Assembly: GCA_021791235.1 (NCBI GenBank)
Contig: JAJYXA010000401.1
Coordinates: forward strand, 1-7,221
Length of the DNA stretch: 7,221 nucleotides
Direction of reading: 5' to 3'
DNA from: Pseudomonadota bacterium
GTDB taxonomy: Bacteria > Pseudomonadota > Gammaproteobacteria > Burkholderiales > Thiobacillaceae
Every line of letters starts with the position of its first letter. Position 1 is the stretch's first letter. The translations under genes were made by a program, and so were the position numbers. Under the pieces are notes generated by a model. The model saw nothing but the letters and a program-made list of their open reading frames with translations. It ran no database searches and was not told the DNA's origin. Shown here piece by piece: positions 5,371 through 7,221 of the stretch.

Positions 5371-7221
5371 TCCTTGTACTCCGCGTCCACCACCTTGCTG
5401 CGCTGGCCGGAGCCGGAGGGTCGGGCCTCGCCGGTGGATTCGTAGGGGGGCGGTTTGCCGCCGGGAAATGGGGTCTCGGCGTAGGGCCCGGCGCCCGGGG
5501 TCTGGGAATAGATCACCGCGCCCGCTTCCTTGAGCAGCTTCTTCAGGGCTTCGGCCTTTTCGGATGCGGCAAAGGCGTCCTTGCGGGAAAATGCCTCCTT
5601 GGTTTCCCGCATCGCGGTCTGGATCCTGCCCTTCAGTTCGTCGGTGAGCTTGTCGGCGAAGTCGGCCAGCATCTTCTCGGCCTGGTAGCAGGCGGCGTCG
5701 GCCTCGTTGAGCTTCTCCACGTCCTCGCGCCGCTTCCTGTCGGCCTCGGCATACTGCTCGGCCTCCCGGATCATGCGCGCCTTGTCCGCCTCGTTGAGCC
5801 GGGTGGAACCGGTGATGCGGATGCTTTGCGACTTGCCGGTGGCGGTGTCCTTCGCGGTGACGTCGAGGATGCCGGAGGCGTCGATGTCGAAGGTGACCTC
5901 GATCTTGGGCACGCCCCGCGGCGCGGGCGGTAGGCCGTCGAGGTTGAATTCGCCCAGACTCACGTTGTCCGCCGACATCGGCCGCTCGCCCTGGAAGACG
6001 TGGATGGTGACCGAGGTCTGCATGTCGGCGGCGGTGGTGAAGGTCTCGGTCTTCTTCACCGGCACCGGGGTGTTGCGGGCGATCAGCGGCGTCGCCACCC
6101 CGCCCAGGGTTTCCACGCCCAAAGTCAGGGGCGTCACGTCCACCAGCACGATCTCGCCCAGGCCCGCCTCGCCGGCCAGCACGCCGGCCTGGATCGCCGC
6201 GCCGCCGGCCACGCATTCCATCGGGTCGACGCCCATCTCGGCCTTGCGCCCCATCATCTCCTCGAAGAAGGCGCGCACCGCGGGCATGCGCGTGGGGCCG
6301 CCAACGAAGATAATGCGGTCGACGTCCCTGGCCTGTATCCCCGCATCGCGCAGGGCCTGTTCGACCGGGCCGCGGCAACGCTCGATCACCGGCCGCACGA
6401 TGCGCTCGAGGTCGGTGCGGGAAAGGTCCATCTCCAGGTGCTTGGGCTCGCCGCCGACCGACGCGATGTAAGGCAGGCTGATGTGCGCGCTGGTGCCGGC
6501 GGACAGCTCGATCTTGGCCATTTCCGCGGCTTCCTTGAGGCGGGCCATGGCCTTGGCGTCGCCGCGCAGGTCCACGCCTGTCGCCAATTGAAAGCGCTCG
6601 GCCAGGGCCTCGATCAGCCGCCCGTCCATGTCGGTACCGCCGAGCCGGGTGTCGCCCGAGGTGGCCTTGACCTCGAACACCCCCTTCCCGAACTCCATGA
6701 TGGTGACGTCCAGCGTGCCGCCGCCGAAGTCGATCACCGCGATCCTCAGTTCCTGGCCCAGACGGTCGAGCCCGTAGGCAAGCGCCGCCGCGGTGGGCTC
6801 GTTGACCAGGCGCGCCACCTCCAGGCCGGCGATCCTGCAGGCATCCTTGGTGGCGCTGCGCTGGTTGTCGTCGAAATAGGCGGGGACGGTGACCACCGCC
6901 TGCGTGACCGCCTCGCCGAGAAAAGCCTCGGCATCGCGCTTGATTTTCTGCAGCAGGAAGGCGGAAAGCTGTTCGGGGGTGAACGACTTGTCGCGGAGCC
7001 GGGTGGATTCGCGCTGCCCCATCCTGCGCTTGAAGGCGGTGGCCGTGCGCTCCGGGTTGGCGGCCGCCTGGCGCCGGGCGGGCTCGCCGATCAGCATCTG
7101 GCCGTCGGCGGCCACCGCCACGTAGCTAGGGAAGGCCTTGCCGCCCAGGCTCACGCCTTCGGCGCTGGGGATGATGACGGGACGCCCGCCGCGCAGCACG
7201 GCGGCGGCGGAGTTGGACGTG
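5358..7221 (-). CDS. dnaK: DnaK-type Hsp70 chaperone, 5' end beyond the window
   Basis: 620 residues are visible. The first are [20 protein letters not shown], the end of the phosphate-1 loop (GIDLGTTNS in DnaK), so only about nine N-terminal residues are missing. A GTG at 7199 is internal, not the start. The ATPase domain shows FKRRMG with the conserved catalytic Lys, [28 protein letters not shown], the phosphate-2 motif [15 protein letters not shown] and [11 protein letters not shown]. The linker region [18 protein letters not shown] leads into a DnaK-like substrate domain ([42 protein letters not shown]) and a helical lid. The tail is Gly/Pro-rich ([19 protein letters not shown]) and ends [11 protein letters not shown] rather than EEVKDKK. 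Between KRRMGQR and [15 protein letters not shown] about 25 residues are missing compared with E. coli DnaK, the insert typical of Gram-negative DnaK. Hsp70 folds and protects proteins through ATP cycles with DnaJ and GrpE; the J partner is directly downstream. Probably a second, specialised DnaK. Confidence 0.93.
   Translation of the reverse strand, partial: TSNSAAAVLRGGRPVIIPSAEGVSLGGKAFPSYVAVAADGQMLIGEPARRQAAANPERTATAFKRRMGQRESTRLRDKSFTPEQLSAFLLQKIKRDAEAFLGEAVTQAVVTVPAYFDDNQRSATKDACRIAGLEVARLVNEPTAAALAYGLDRLGQELRIAVIDFGGGTLDVTIMEFGKGVFEVKATSGDTRLGGTDMDGRLIEALAERFQLATGVDLRGDAKAMARLKEAAEMAKIELSAGTSAHISLPYIASVGGEPKHLEMDLSRTDLERIVRPVIERCRGPVEQALRDAGIQARDVDRIIFVGGPTRMPAVRAFFEEMMGRKAEMGVDPMECVAGGAAIQAGVLAGEAGLGEIVLVDVTPLTLGVETLGGVATPLIARNTPVPVKKTETFTTAADMQTSVTIHVFQGERPMSADNVSLGEFNLDGLPPAPRGVPKIEVTFDIDASGILDVTAKDTATGKSQSIRITGSTRLNEADKARMIREAEQYAEADRKRREDVEKLNEADAACYQAEKMLADFADKLTDELKGRIQTAMRETKEAFSRKDAFAASEKAEALKKLLKEAGAVIYSQTPGAGPYAETPFPGGKPPPYESTGEARPSGSGQRSKVVDAEYKEREE

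Overview
The window is GC-rich DNA with tightly packed genes and reads as a proteobacterial chromosome. The protein styles fit a betaproteobacterium (Rhodocyclales or Nitrosomonadales type), but that placement is inferred from general resemblance only. There are two gene blocks that converge, plus a divergent gene start at the left edge. No rRNA, tRNA, CRISPR array or intact transposon is visible.

Left edge (1-357): the first 38 bases hold, on the minus strand, the start of a ParA-type ATPase (MIKFTVLSTKGGV, running into the Walker A motif). A 319-base intergenic region follows. It is AT-richer in its first half, with a perfect 8-bp hairpin and possible promoters, and it separates the ATPase gene from polX.

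Plus-strand block (358-3562): polX encodes a bacterial family X DNA polymerase with a PHP exonuclease domain. Four bases later comes a CapA/PgsA-type metallophosphatase gene interrupted by two apparent single-base deletions. Its end overlaps by 4 bases (ATGA) an uncharacterised protein with a helix-hairpin-helix segment like the HhH-GPD/endonuclease III fold. The spacing suggests one transcript. The PolX and HhH partners hint at DNA repair.

Minus-strand block (7221 down to 3564): an accessory chaperone operon, in transcription order dnaK-type Hsp70 (5' end cut off by the window), full-length zinc-finger DnaJ, then a hibernation-promoting factor (HPF/RaiA) fused to a cold-shock domain. Together these look like a protein-folding and ribosome-protection stress module. 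GrpE is not in view. The Hsp70 lacks the loop typical of Gram-negative DnaK, so it is probably a paralogue rather than the housekeeping copy.

The most unusual element is the dnaK-dnaJ junction (about 5274-5370). Seven tandem 7-bp repeats (consensus GTNAGGS on the plus strand) lie immediately before the dnaJ start codon. Inverted copies of the same heptad form the last codons and the stop of dnaK, and a small hairpin with a U-run lies between them. I see no clearly new defence or mobile system. The heptad junction, the broken capA gene and the possible mobile-element edge at the left are the points worth following up.
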